DNA of 64,000 bases, from NCBI RefSeq assembly GCF_039540575.1, contig NZ_BAABFC010000022.1, positions 23,140 through 87,139 on the forward strand, written 5' to 3'. The DNA is from Pseudaeromonas paramecii (GTDB taxonomy: Bacteria > Pseudomonadota > Gammaproteobacteria > Enterobacterales > Aeromonadaceae). Position 1 is the first letter of the stretch. Each line of letters opens with the position of its first letter. Below are positions 7,831 through 17,006 of the stretch, piece after piece. Position numbers and translations under genes: made by a program. The notes beneath the pieces are model-generated. The model saw nothing but the letters and a program-made list of their open reading frames with translations. It was not told the origin of the DNA and did not search any database.

Positions 7831-10101
7831 TCAGTGGCAGACCGCGGCCTGATGGGGTGTGCACTCCAGGTGCAGTTCATCGCCCCGTAACTCCACCTTC
7901 ACGGTACCACCAGAGACCAACTCACCAAACAGCAGCTCGTTGGCCAGGGGTTTCTTGAGCTTCTCTTGAATGACCCGGGCCATGGGCCGGGCGCCCATGC
8001 TGCGGTCGTAGCCCTTCTCCGCCAGCCAGACACGAGCACCTTCGGTGACCTCCAGTGACACGCCCTTGGCATCCAGCTGAGCTTGCAGTTCGACGATGAA
8101 CTTGTCCACCACCTGGTGAATGACCGGCATGTCCAGTTGGTTGAACCAGATGATCTGATCCAGCCGGTTCCGGAACTCAGGACTGAAGGTCCGGTTGATC
8201 ACCGACATGGCATCAAAGCTGTGATCCTGCTGCTTGAAGCCAATGGACTGCCGCTGGGTTTCCGTCACACCGGCGTTGGTGGTCATCACCAAGATGACGT
8301 TGCGAAAATCGGCCTTGCGGCCATTGTTGTCCGTCAGGGTGCCATTATCCATCACCTGCAGCAGCAGGTTGAACACATCGGAGTGCGCCTTCTCGATCTC
8401 ATCCAGCAGCACCACAGAGTGCGGATGCTTGAGCACCGCATCGGTGAGCAGTCCCCCCTGCTCGTAGCCCACATAACCAGGAGGCGCCCCGATCAAGCGA
8501 GAGACCGTATGGCGTTCCATGTACTCGGACATGTCAAAGCGCAGCAACTCGACCCCCAGCAGGCGAGCCAGCTGCTGGGTGACTTCCGTCTTGCCCACCC
8601 CGGTGGGGCCTGCAAACAGGAAGGAACCCACCGGCTTACGCTCATTGCCCAGGCCGGAACGGCTCAAGCGGATGGCATCGGTCAGCACGCCAATGGCCTT
8701 GTCCTGACCAAACACCACCATCTTGAGATTACGCTCCAGATTCTTGAGCACCTCTTTGTCGGAGGAAGAGACAGACTTCTCCGGGATGCGGGCAATCTTG
8801 GCGACGATCGCCTCTATCTCGCCGACATTGATGACCTTTTTGCGCTTGCTGACCGGCAACATGCGCTGGCTGGCCCCCGCCTCGTCGATGACATCGATGG
8901 CCTTGTCCGGCAGATGGCGCTCGTTGATGTATTTGGCCGCCAGCTCAGCCGCAGCACGCAGTGCCTTGCTGGTGTAGCGTACGCTGTGATGCTCCTCGTA
9001 GCGGCTCTTCAGTCCCATCAGGATACGCGCCGTGTCATCCACCGAGGGCTCTGTGATGTCTACCTTCTGGAAGCGCCGTGCCAAGGCATGGTCCTTCTCG
9101 AAGATCTGGGCGTACTCCTGATAGGTGGTGGAGCCGATGCAGCGCAGCTGACCGGACGACAGGATAGGCTTGATCAGGTTGGCGGCATCCAGTTGACCGC
9201 CTGAGGCGGCGCCGGCCCCTATGATGGTGTGGATCTCATCGATAAACAGCACGGCCCCGTCTTGCTTCTCCAGCTGCTTGAGCAGCACCTTGAAGCGTTT
9301 TTCAAAGTCACCGCGATACTTGGTGCCCGCCAGCAGGGCACCCATATCGAGGGAATAGATGACATTGTTCATCATTACCTCGGGCACTTCCTGCCGCACG
9401 ATGCGATAGGCCAAGCCTTCGGCGATGGCGGTCTTACCCACCCCGGCCTCGCCCACCAGCAGCGGATTGTTCTTGCGGCGGCGACACAAAATCTGAATGG
9501 TGCGGTTTAGCTCATCATCCCGGCCAATCAGGGGATCGATACGCCCCTCGATAACCTTCTGATTCAGATTCACCACAAAATTCTCGATAGAGCCTGCCGC
9601 CTCATCCGGCATGCTCTCGGACTCACTGTTGTTGCTCATGCCTGCATGCCCCTCACCGCTACCGGCATCCTTGCGGACACCGTGGGAGAGGTAATTGACC
9701 ACATCCAGTCGGCTGATATCGGTTTTCTTCAGGAAGTAAACCGCCTGAGACTCCTGTTCACCAAAGATGGCCACCAAGACGTTGGCGCCAGACACCTCCG
9801 CCTGCCCCGAAGACTGGACATGGAACACGGCACGCTGCAGGACCCGCTGGAAACCAAGGGTCGGCTGGGTCTCTCGCTCATGGTCATCATGGGGGATCAG
9901 CGGGGTTGTTTGATTGATGAAGCTGACGATCTCCTGACGCAGCTGCTCCACATCCGCGCCGCAGGCCAGCAAGGCCTCCTTGGCAGATTGATTGTCCAGC
10001 AAGGCCAGCAGCAGGTGCTCGACCGTCATGAACTCGTGGTGGGCATCACGCGCTTCTTTGAAGGCGTAGTTGAGGGTTTGTTCCAGTTCCTTGCTCAGCA
10101 T
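7831..10101 (-). CDS. clpA: ATP-dependent Clp protease ATP-binding subunit ClpA
   Basis: Hexameric AAA+ unfoldase that feeds substrates to ClpP and partners with ClpS. The 756-residue product has the N-terminal Clp-N domain, D1 Walker A GEAGVGKT (217-224), Walker B VLFIDEIHT, and D2 Walker A GPTGVGKT (498-505) with LLLQVMDNGTLTDNNGRK downstream. I start at the ATG 10099-10101, giving MLSKELEQ as in E. coli. The GTG two codons upstream lies inside the GGGGAGGTG ribosome-binding site. clpS lies 39 bases upstream on the same strand, the usual clpS-clpA pair. Confidence 0.97.
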   Translation of the reverse strand: MLSKELEQTLNYAFKEARDAHHEFMTVEHLLLALLDNQSAKEALLACGADVEQLRQEIVSFINQTTPLIPHDDHERETQPTLGFQRVLQRAVFHVQSSGQAEVSGANVLVAIFGEQESQAVYFLKKTDISRLDVVNYLSHGVRKDAGSGEGHAGMSNNSESESMPDEAAGSIENFVVNLNQKVIEGRIDPLIGRDDELNRTIQILCRRRKNNPLLVGEAGVGKTAIAEGLAYRIVRQEVPEVMMNNVIYSLDMGALLAGTKYRGDFEKRFKVLLKQLEKQDGAVLFIDEIHTIIGAGAASGGQLDAANLIKPILSSGQLRCIGSTTYQEYAQIFEKDHALARRFQKVDITEPSVDDTARILMGLKSRYEEHHSVRYTSKALRAAAELAAKYINERHLPDKAIDVIDEAGASQRMLPVSKRKKVINVGEIEAIVAKIARIPEKSVSSSDKEVLKNLERNLKMVVFGQDKAIGVLTDAIRLSRSGLGNERKPVGSFLFAGPTGVGKTEVTQQLARLLGVELLRFDMSEYMERHTVSRLIGAPPGYVGYEQGGLLTDAVLKHPHSVVLLDEIEKAHSDVFNLLLQVMDNGTLTDNNGRKADFRNVILVMTTNAGVTETQRQSIGFKQQDHSFDAMSVINRTFSPEFRNRLDQIIWFNQLDMPVIHQVVDKFIVELQAQLDAKGVSLEVTEGARVWLAEKGYDRSMGARPMARVIQEKLKKPLANELLFGELVSGGTVKVELRGDELHLECTPHQAAVCH

Positions 10102-10140
10102 GGGCACCTCCCCAAAAACAGATATGGCTCTGACCGGGCA

Positions 10141-10458
10141 CTAGGCCTTTTCCATGGTACAGAGCAGTGGATGCTCATTATCTCGGGCGTACTGATTGAC
10201 CTGCGCCACCTTGGTTTCCGCTATCTCGGCCGTATAGACCCCGCAAATCCCCTTACCATGATAGTGAACCGACAACATGATCTGGGTTGCCTTGTCCAAC
10301 TCCATTCGAAAAAACTTCTGCAACACCTCAATTACAAAATCCATGGGGGTGTAGTCATCATTGTTGAGCACTACCTTGTACATGGGTGGCGGCTGCAACG
10401 CCAAATCAGTCTGCGCCTGGGCCGGCTGATAGGTCGATGACGCCTGCGTCTTGCTCAT
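10141..10458 (-). CDS. clpS: ClpAP adaptor protein ClpS
   Basis: Binds N-degron proteins and the ClpA N-domain, delivering substrates to ClpAP. The 105 residues contain a flexible N-terminal tail (about 1-25) and the core starting YKVVLNNDDYTPMDFV, with the conserved substrate-pocket segment and GICGVYTAEIAETKV. It is divergent from cspD and immediately upstream of clpA. Together with aat and bpt it makes a compact N-end-rule neighbourhood. Confidence 0.97.
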   Translation of the reverse strand: MSKTQASSTYQPAQAQTDLALQPPPMYKVVLNNDDYTPMDFVIEVLQKFFRMELDKATQIMLSVHYHGKGICGVYTAEIAETKVAQVNQYARDNEHPLLCTMEKA

Positions 10459-10688
10459 GGCTCCCTACCCCTTGTCTTTAATTACTACCTGCATGGTTTA
10501 ACTTGTCAACATCACTGAGAGCTGGCTCCACAAGGCGGAGATCAACCCCTTGACTCGGTGATTATTTATACTAGATTGGTTAACTGGTAACCATTGGCAC
10601 CCTCTGTCTAACCCATTGAGACAGTTATAAATGGCAATGGATACCGACTCAACGGCTTTAAGTGGAATTTGACTAAGGACGTAGAAGT

Positions 10689-10907
10689 ATGGCTACCGGA
10701 ACGGTGAAGTGGTTCAACAACGCAAAGGGATTTGGGTTTATCTGTCCGGACGGAGGGGGGGATGACATCTTCGCTCACTACTCCACCATCGACATGCAGG
10801 GTTACAAGACCCTTAAAGCAGGTCAGCCCGTCATGTTTGAAATGCAGTCTGGTCCCAAGGGCAACCATGCGGTAAGCATAGTGCCTACGGGTGCGCAGGA
10901 GTCTTAG
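10689..10907 (+). CDS. cspD: Cold-shock-like protein CspD
   Basis: A 72-residue single cold-shock domain with both RNA-binding motifs (RNP1 KGFGFI and RNP2 DIFAHYS). The sequence matches CspD rather than CspA because of the ICPDGGGDDIF loop and the tail after QSGPKGNHA. In E. coli CspD is a stationary-phase inhibitor of replication; that role is inferred here by homology. Divergent position to clpS is the standard arrangement. AAGGA lies upstream of the ATG. Confidence 0.96.
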   Translation: MATGTVKWFNNAKGFGFICPDGGGDDIFAHYSTIDMQGYKTLKAGQPVMFEMQSGPKGNHAVSIVPTGAQES

Positions 10908-10949
10908 CCACCACTAAGAGAGCGCACGGGATAATAAGACAGCATGAAG

Positions 10950-10976
10950 AAAAGCGGGCCTTGGCCCGCTTTTCTC
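10950..10976 (+). terminator. Terminator after cspD
   Basis: A perfect 11-bp stem (10950-10960 with 10963-10973) rich in G/C with a T run in its 3' arm lies about 45 bases after the cspD stop. Confidence 0.85.
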
Positions 10977-10981
10977 ATATC

Positions 10982-11005
10982 AAGAAGCCGGAAAACCGGC
11001 TTCTT
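10982..11005 (-). terminator. Stem-loop after icd
   Basis: A perfect 10-bp inverted repeat with an AAAA loop (10982-10991 with 10996-11005) lies directly after the icd stop codon on the minus strand. The U-rich tract is weak, so it may need the neighbouring cspD hairpin to terminate. Confidence 0.65.
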
Positions 11006-11006
11006 C

Positions 11007-12260
11007 TTACATGTTGGCGATCATGTCGTCAGCAAATTCTGAGCACTTGCGCAGGGTGGCACCGTCCATCAGACGCTCGAAGTCATAGGTCACCGTCTTG
11101 TTGCGGATGGCCGCTTCCATGCCCTTGACGATAAGGTCTGCCGCTTCCACCCAGCCCAGGTGGCGCAGCATCATCTCGGCAGAGAGGATGAGCGAGCCGG
11201 GGTTGACCTTATCCTGGCCGGCGTACTTGGGTGCGGTGCCGTGAGTCGCCTCGAACAACGCCACGCCATCGCCGATGTTGGCGCCGGGCGCGATGCCGAT
11301 ACCGCCTACCTGAGCGGCCAGGGCATCGGAGATGTAATCGCCGTTGAGGTTCATACAGGCGATCACGTCATACTCGGCCGGACGCAGCAGGATCTGTTGC
11401 AAGAAGGCATCGGCAATCACGTCCTTGACGATGATCTGCTTGCCGGTCTTGGGGTTCTTGAATTGGCACCAGGGACCACCGTCGATCAGTTCGGCACCGA
11501 ACTCCTCGCGGGCCAGCTCATAGCCCCAATCCTTGAAGGCGCCTTCGGTGAACTTCATGATGTTGCCCTTGTGTACCAGGGTCACGGAGTCACGGTCGTT
11601 GTCGATGGCGTATTCCATGGCCGCACGCACCAACCGCTTGGTACCGGCCTGGGACATGGGCTTGATGCCGATGCCGCAATGGTCGGGGAAGCGGATCTTC
11701 TTCACCCCCATCTCGTTTTGCAGGAAATCGATGACCTTCTTGGCTTCGGCCGAATCGGCCTTCCACTCGATGCCGGCATAGATGTCTTCGGCGTTTTCAC
11801 GGAAGATCACCATATCGGTCAGTTCAGGACGCTTCACCGGGCTGGGGGTGCCCTCGTAATAGCGCACAGGGCGCAGGCACACATACAGATCCAGCTCCTG
11901 CCGCAGTGCCACGTTCAGTGAGCGGATGCCGCCCCCTACCGGCGTGGTCAAGGGGCCCTTGATGGCCACATGGTATTCGCGGATGAAGTCCAGGGTTTCG
12001 GCAGGCAGCCAGACGTCGTCACCATAGACCTTGGTGGATTTTTCACCCGTGTAGATTTCCATCCAGGCGATCTGACGCTTGCCGGCATAGGCCTTGGCCA
12101 CGGCGGCATCCACCACCTTGAGCATGGCGGGGGTCACATCCACACCGATGCCATCCCCTTCGATAAAGGGAATGATGGGATGATCGGGTACGGCCAACTT
12201 GCCGTTAGCATCGAGCGTAATCTTTTCGCCGGTGGCGGGCACGACTACTTTAGTTTCCAT
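11007..12260 (-). CDS. icd: NADP-dependent isocitrate dehydrogenase
   Basis: TCA-cycle enzyme converting isocitrate to 2-oxoglutarate with NADP+. The 417 residues match the E. coli-type dimeric enzyme: substrate and phosphorylation loop GGGIRSLNVALRQELDLYVC with Ser114, the NADP site block GDYISDALAAQVGG, and the usual C-terminus. The Ser in this loop is the target of AceK in enterics; no aceK is visible here. The gene stands alone and opposite to nudJ, with 451 bases of upstream DNA. Confidence 0.97.
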   Translation of the reverse strand: METKVVVPATGEKITLDANGKLAVPDHPIIPFIEGDGIGVDVTPAMLKVVDAAVAKAYAGKRQIAWMEIYTGEKSTKVYGDDVWLPAETLDFIREYHVAIKGPLTTPVGGGIRSLNVALRQELDLYVCLRPVRYYEGTPSPVKRPELTDMVIFRENAEDIYAGIEWKADSAEAKKVIDFLQNEMGVKKIRFPDHCGIGIKPMSQAGTKRLVRAAMEYAIDNDRDSVTLVHKGNIMKFTEGAFKDWGYELAREEFGAELIDGGPWCQFKNPKTGKQIIVKDVIADAFLQQILLRPAEYDVIACMNLNGDYISDALAAQVGGIGIAPGANIGDGVALFEATHGTAPKYAGQDKVNPGSLILSAEMMLRHLGWVEAADLIVKGMEAAIRNKTVTYDFERLMDGATLRKCSEFADDMIANM

Positions 12261-12711
12261 CGGTGTCTCCTAACTTCCGGTTGTTATCAGAGTGTCACCA
12301 GGCCGTCGATTGGGCATCTAGCCAGAGCGGATCGGCCTGATTGCAGACGTGAGGCGGGCAAGCCCTTAAAAACGCGGGCCATCTTAGCCCATTGGCAGAC
12401 GGATGCAAAATCACAAACCCGAGGCCGTGCTTCACCATATCTCAGTTGGCGACAGTTTGTTAACATCGCCCCCAAGATATGGGTCTTTTTTTGCTCCAAC
12501 CCCCTTGCTCCCCTTCGGCAGCAGCCTCGCCCTGGATGGCAAGCCTATCTGCGCCGCCAGATAGCAAGATCGTGACCAGAATGGGCTGTGATGACTTGAC
12601 TGGAGTGATAAGCTCCGCGCCTGGCTCGGATTTTCAAGCTAAGAACCCTATTTTGCAGCTTTGCATCGGCCCTTATTGCCTGGACACTTTGGCACCAGGC
12701 CACTGGACACC
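12261..12711. other. Intergenic region upstream of icd and nudJ
   Basis: No gene or RNA is recognised in these 451 bases between the divergent icd and nudJ genes. They must carry the icd promoter and probably the nudJ promoter. No strong hairpin or repeat was noticed, and open frames in it have no family resemblance. Confidence 0.5.
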
Positions 12712-13185
12712 ATGAACATGAGATTTAGGCCCAACGTCACCGTCGCCGCCATCATCCGCTGGCAAGACCGCTATCTGCTGGTGGAGGAGCAGGAGCGCAA
12801 TGGACGTCATGTGTTCAATCAACCGGCCGGCCATCTGGAGCATGGTGAAAACCTGATAGAAGCGGTGATGCGCGAGGTGCAAGAAGAAACCGGCCTGACC
12901 CTGACCCCGGATGGCTGGGTGGGCACCTACCTGTTCTCCACCCCCTACCGCAAGCTCACCTACCTGCGCTTTTGCTTCTATTGCGAGCTGACCCAGGCGC
13001 CGGGTGACCATGCGCCCCAGGATCCTGACAACGACATCCTCGCCTGCCACTGGCTGACCATGCCCGAGATCCGCAAGCTGGGTCGCCGGCTGCGCAGTCC
13101 CCTGGTCATGGAGTGTTTCGAAGATTACTTAAGCGGTGTGCGCCTGCCACTGGCCAGCCTGAAGGATCGCCGTTTTTGCGTCTGA
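12712..13185 (+). CDS. nudJ: Phosphatase NudJ (Nudix hydrolase)
   Basis: Nudix enzyme that in E. coli hydrolyses nucleotide tri- and diphosphates and HMP-PP. The 157-residue product has the Nudix box from GHLEHGENLIEAVMREVQEE with the essential REVQEETG helix (about 40-62). I take the first of two close ATG codons (12712, second at 12718); both lack a strong ribosome-binding site, and an upstream in-frame extension has poor composition. It precedes mnmA by 67 bp, and the nudJ-mnmA-hflD-purB order is conserved in gammaproteobacteria. Confidence 0.9.
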   Translation: MNMRFRPNVTVAAIIRWQDRYLLVEEQERNGRHVFNQPAGHLEHGENLIEAVMREVQEETGLTLTPDGWVGTYLFSTPYRKLTYLRFCFYCELTQAPGDHAPQDPDNDILACHWLTMPEIRKLGRRLRSPLVMECFEDYLSGVRLPLASLKDRRFCV

Positions 13186-13252
13186 GGGGGTTCTGGGTCT
13201 TGCCGTCAATTTCTGCTAGAATGCGCACAGTTTTTTTCACAACACGCTTCCT

Positions 13253-14365
13253 ATGACAGACAACAGCCACATCAAGGTCATCGTCGGCATGTCCGGCGGG
13301 GTTGATTCCTCCGTTTCCGCCTATCTGCTGCAACAGCAGGGCTATCAGGTCGAAGGCCTGTTCATGAAAAACTGGGAAGAGGATGACGGCGAGGATTACT
13401 GCACGGCGGCCGCCGATCTGGCCGATGCCCAGGCGGTCTGTGACAAGCTGGGCATCCCCCTGCACACCATCAATTTTGCGGCTGAATACTGGGATCAGGT
13501 GTTCGAGCACTTTCTGGCCGAGTATCAGGCCGGTCGGACCCCGAACCCGGATATCCTGTGCAACAAGGAGATCAAGTTCAAAGCCTTCCTGGAATTTGCC
13601 GCCGAAGAGCTGGGTGCCCACTACATCGCCACCGGGCATTATGTAAGACGGGACGACAGCACCGGCACGCCGCGCCTGCTGCGTGGCCTCGATGGCAACA
13701 AGGATCAGAGCTACTTCCTCTATACCCTCAGCCATCAGCAGGTGGGGCAGAGCCTGTTTCCGGTGGGTGAGCTGGAAAAGCCCGCCGTGCGCCAGATTGC
13801 CGAGCAGCTGGACTTAGTGACCGCCAAGAAGAAGGACAGCACGGGCATCTGCTTCATCGGTGAGCGCAAGTTCCGCGAATTCCTCGCCCGCTACCTGCCG
13901 GCACAACCCGGCCCCATCGAGACAGTGGACGGCCAGATCATCGGCGAACATCAGGGACTCATGTACCATACCCTGGGGCAGCGCAAGGGGCTGGGGATCG
14001 GCGGTCGAAAAGACTCTGATGACAATCCCTGGTACGTGGTGGACAAGGACATGGCGCGCAACACCCTGATCGTCGCCCAGGGCCATGATCACCCGCGGCT
14101 GTACTCCGATGGCCTGGTGGCCAGCCAGCTGCACTGGGTCGACCGCCAGCCCATCACGGCCCCCTTCGAGTGCACAGTGAAGACCCGCTACCGCCAGCAG
14201 GACATCCCCTGCCGGGTGGAGCCCCTGGATGAGGATCGCATCCGCGTCACCTTTGCCACCCCGCAGGCCTCCGTCACCCCTGGCCAGTCTGCCGTCTTCT
14301 ACCTGGGCGAGGTTTGCCTGGGTGGTGGTGTTATCGAGCACAGATTCAAGTTGCAGGAGTCATGA
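13253..14365 (+). CDS. mnmA: tRNA-specific 2-thiouridylase MnmA
   Basis: Makes s2U34 in tRNA-Lys, Glu and Gln, taking sulfur from the Tus relay. The 370 residues carry the PP-loop SGGVDS (14-19), the catalytic Cys103 in NPDILCNKEIKF and the persulfide Cys200 in DSTGICFIGER, spaced as in E. coli MnmA. An extended -10 (TGCTAGAAT, 13214-13222) lies 30 bases ahead of the ATG and may drive the mnmA-hflD unit. The 3' end overlaps hflD. Confidence 0.97.
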   Translation: MTDNSHIKVIVGMSGGVDSSVSAYLLQQQGYQVEGLFMKNWEEDDGEDYCTAAADLADAQAVCDKLGIPLHTINFAAEYWDQVFEHFLAEYQAGRTPNPDILCNKEIKFKAFLEFAAEELGAHYIATGHYVRRDDSTGTPRLLRGLDGNKDQSYFLYTLSHQQVGQSLFPVGELEKPAVRQIAEQLDLVTAKKKDSTGICFIGERKFREFLARYLPAQPGPIETVDGQIIGEHQGLMYHTLGQRKGLGIGGRKDSDDNPWYVVDKDMARNTLIVAQGHDHPRLYSDGLVASQLHWVDRQPITAPFECTVKTRYRQQDIPCRVEPLDEDRIRVTFATPQASVTPGQSAVFYLGEVCLGGGVIEHRFKLQES

Positions 14366-14985
14366 TGAGCAACGCCCAAACCCAACGCACCATGGCCTTC
14401 GCCGGCATCTGCCAGGCGGCCTTTCTCGTTCAGCAGGTGGCCCGCCAAGGCCAGTGTGACGATGCAGCCCTGCGTCAAGCCTTGTCCAGCATACTGGTGA
14501 CCGATCCGAAACACCCCGAGGAGGTCTTTGGCGACCACCCGGATCTGCGGGATGGCTATCAGGCCCTCATTACCCAGCTGGGCAATGGCGAGCGCAAGGA
14601 TCCCGAGCTGACCCGCTACGTGGTGAGCCTGGTGGCCCTTGAGCGCAAGCTGGCCGCCCGCAAGGAGATGCTCTCCATGCTGGGAGAGCGGATCACCCAG
14701 GTCAAACGCCAGTGCCATCACTTTGACCTGCTGGACGAGCCGGTGCTGGCCAACCTGGCCAGCATCTACAGCGAAATCATCAGCCCCCTGGGACCGCGGA
14801 TCCAGGTGGCCGGTACCCCGATGTTCCTGCAACAGCCGGCGGTACAACACAAGGTCCGCGCCCTGCTGCTGGCCGGCATCCGTGCCTGCGTGCTGTGGCG
14901 CCAACTGGGCGGCCGTCGTCGCCATATCCTCTTTGCCCGTCGTGGTCTGGTGGAAACCGCCCGCAACGCGCTCAATCGACACTAA
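14365..14985 (+). CDS. hflD: High-frequency lysogenization protein HflD homologue
   Basis: A 206-residue all-helical protein; in E. coli it is a peripheral membrane protein that affects lambda CII and, by position, is thought to aid MnmA-linked functions. The blocks LAGICQ-like FAGICQAAFLVQQVA near the start and ISPLGPRIQVAGTPMFLQ in the centre identify it. Two adjacent ATG codons exist (14362 and 14365). The second is better spaced from CAGGAG and overlaps the mnmA stop as TGATG. It is followed 24 bp later by purB. Confidence 0.93.
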   Translation: MSNAQTQRTMAFAGICQAAFLVQQVARQGQCDDAALRQALSSILVTDPKHPEEVFGDHPDLRDGYQALITQLGNGERKDPELTRYVVSLVALERKLAARKEMLSMLGERITQVKRQCHHFDLLDEPVLANLASIYSEIISPLGPRIQVAGTPMFLQQPAVQHKVRALLLAGIRACVLWRQLGGRRRHILFARRGLVETARNALNRH

Positions 14986-15009
14986 CCCCTTACTTTCAGG
15001 AGTCTATCC

Positions 15010-16380
15010 ATGGAATTGTCAGCCCTGACTGCGGTTTCGCCCATCGATGGTCGTTACGGCGACAAATGCACCGCCCTGCGGCCCATTTTCTCCGAATTCG
15101 GCCTGCTGCGCTTTCGCGTCGAGGTAGAAGTTCGCTGGCTGCAACACCTGGCACGCCATGCCGGCATCCCCGAAGTGCCGGCCTTCTCGGCGGCGGCCGA
15201 TGCCCAGCTGGATGCCATCGTCGCCAACTTCAGCGAGGCCGATGCCGCCCGGATAAAGGCCATTGAGCGCACCACCAATCATGACGTCAAGGCGGTGGAA
15301 TACTTCCTCAAAGAGAAGGTGGCCGACAATGCCGAGCTCAATGCAGTCAGTGAATTCATCCACTTCGCCTGTACCTCCGAGGACATCAACAACAATTCCC
15401 ACGGCCTGATGCTCAAGACCGCCCGGGAAGAGGTGATCCTGCCGGTGTGCCAAAAACTGGTGGATGAAGTAAAACGTTTGGCTCACGCATACCGTGACAT
15501 CCCCATGCTCTCCCGTACCCACGGCCAACCCGCCTCCCCTACCACCCTGGGCAAGGAGATGGCCAACGTGGCCTACCGGCTGGAGCGCCAGGTCAAGCAG
15601 ATCGCCGCCGTGGAGATCCTCGGCAAGATCAATGGTGCCGTGGGCAACTACAACGCCCACCTCAGCGCCTACCCGGACGTGGACTGGCATGCCTTCTCCG
15701 AGCAGTTTGTCACCAGCCTGGGGCTGACCTGGAACCCCTACACCACCCAGATCGAACCCCACGACTACATCGCCGAGCTGTTTGACGCCATCGCCCGTTT
15801 CAACACCATCCTCATCGACTTCGATCGGGACATCTGGGGTTACATCTGCCTGGGTCACTTCAAGCAGCGTACCGTGGCAGGGGAAATCGGCTCCTCCACC
15901 ATGCCCCACAAGGTCAACCCCATCGACTTCGAAAATTCCGAAGGCAACCTGGGCCTGGCCAACGCCCTGTTCGACCATCTGGCCGCCAAGCTGCCCATCA
16001 GCCGCTGGCAACGGGATCTCACCGACAGCACAGTGCTGCGTAACCTGGGCGTCGCCGTCGGCTACTCCCTGATCGCCTACCAAGCCACCTTGAAGGGTAT
16101 CTCCAAGCTGGAGGCCAACGAGGCCAACATGGCCGCCGATCTGAACAGCAACTGGGAGGTGCTGGCCGAGCCCATCCAGACGGTGATGCGCCGCTACGGC
16201 ATCGAGAAGCCTTATGAGAAGTTGAAGGAACTGACCCGCGGTCGCCGGGTGGATGCCGAGGGCATGCGTCAGTTCATCGACACCCTGGCCCTGCCGGACG
16301 AGGTGAAGGCCGAGCTCAAGCGGCTGACGCCAGCCAACTATATCGGCCGCGCCGTTGGCCTGGTGGACGACCTCAAATAA
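15010..16380 (+). CDS. purB: Adenylosuccinate lyase PurB
   Basis: Catalyses two fumarate-releasing steps in purine synthesis (SAICAR to AICAR, adenylosuccinate to AMP). The 456-residue length equals E. coli PurB. The fumarase/aspartase-superfamily signature GSSTMPHKVNP and the catalytic loops TSEDINN and RTHGQPASPTTLGKEMANV are present. TCAGGAG precedes the ATG. A strong terminator follows, ending the nudJ-mnmA-hflD-purB run. Confidence 0.98.
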   Translation: MELSALTAVSPIDGRYGDKCTALRPIFSEFGLLRFRVEVEVRWLQHLARHAGIPEVPAFSAAADAQLDAIVANFSEADAARIKAIERTTNHDVKAVEYFLKEKVADNAELNAVSEFIHFACTSEDINNNSHGLMLKTAREEVILPVCQKLVDEVKRLAHAYRDIPMLSRTHGQPASPTTLGKEMANVAYRLERQVKQIAAVEILGKINGAVGNYNAHLSAYPDVDWHAFSEQFVTSLGLTWNPYTTQIEPHDYIAELFDAIARFNTILIDFDRDIWGYICLGHFKQRTVAGEIGSSTMPHKVNPIDFENSEGNLGLANALFDHLAAKLPISRWQRDLTDSTVLRNLGVAVGYSLIAYQATLKGISKLEANEANMAADLNSNWEVLAEPIQTVMRRYGIEKPYEKLKELTRGRRVDAEGMRQFIDTLALPDEVKAELKRLTPANYIGRAVGLVDDLK

Positions 16381-16402
16381 GGTCACCCAGTCAACAAGAT
16401 GC

Positions 16403-16433
16403 AAAAAGCGAGGCCCAAGGGCCTCGCTTTTTT
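16403..16433 (+). terminator. Rho-independent terminator after purB
   Basis: A perfect 14-bp stem (16403-16416 with 16419-16432), AA loop and T run lies about 22 bases after the purB stop. Its A-rich left arm could also serve the convergent GNAT gene. Confidence 0.9.
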
Positions 16434-16452
16434 ATGCCACCAGCGGCGCGCG

Positions 16453-16905
16453 TCAATGCAGGATATGGGGGGCCTCCCGGCACAACTCGGGATTGAAGAT
16501 CTCCAGCCAATGCTCAGGGTGCGCCGGGGCATTGAAGCCATGGCGCCGGTACAGCTCATTGACCTGGGGATCGGAGAGCAGCACCCGCTGCAGCCCCTGC
16601 AAATCCGGGTGAGAGAGCACGGTGGCGATGAGCCACTCCCCTAAGGCCGGCTCATCGAGCGCCGGATCCAGCCACACCTCCGCGACATAGGCAAAGGTTG
16701 CCTTATCCGTCACCACCCGGGCAAAGCCCAACTGGGCGTCGTCCCGATACAGACCGAAGCACAGACTGCCGGCGATGGCCTTTTCCACCAGGGCCTCCGA
16801 CACATCCTTGCTCCAATAGTGCTGCCTCAGCAGCTCATGGATCAGCCCCCGCTGCAGGCGGGCCGGCTCCGTGCTGATCCGATAGTCATAGCGTTGCCAT
16901 TCCAT
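16453..16905 (-). CDS. GNAT-family N-acetyltransferase
   Basis: A 150-residue protein of the GCN5-related acetyltransferase fold. It has the pattern ARVVTDKATFAYVAEVWLDP (strand beta4 region) and a terminal LYRRHGF motif seen in small stand-alone GNAT enzymes. The acetyl-CoA motif A (QxxGxG/A) is replaced by a loose ALGEWLIATVLSHP stretch, so I cannot name a substrate. GGAGG lies seven bases ahead of the ATG. It is convergent with purB and lies downstream of pdxH on the same strand. Confidence 0.85.
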   Translation of the reverse strand: MEWQRYDYRISTEPARLQRGLIHELLRQHYWSKDVSEALVEKAIAGSLCFGLYRDDAQLGFARVVTDKATFAYVAEVWLDPALDEPALGEWLIATVLSHPDLQGLQRVLLSDPQVNELYRRHGFNAPAHPEHWLEIFNPELCREAPHILH

Positions 16906-17006
16906 CTTGCTGCCTCCACCCAGGGTATCGCCCCCTGAGTGTAGAGCCTGGCGCGCCGGCGCGCCTGCCTTGCGGCGACTTGTCCGGGCTGCCGGCTCTC
17001 GGGCAA

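Noticed and set aside
15019..16404. Open frame of 461 codons opposite purB
   Set aside because: A mirror of high-GC coding sequence; purB is full length and unambiguous, and the antisense product is low-complexity Gly/Leu/Val.
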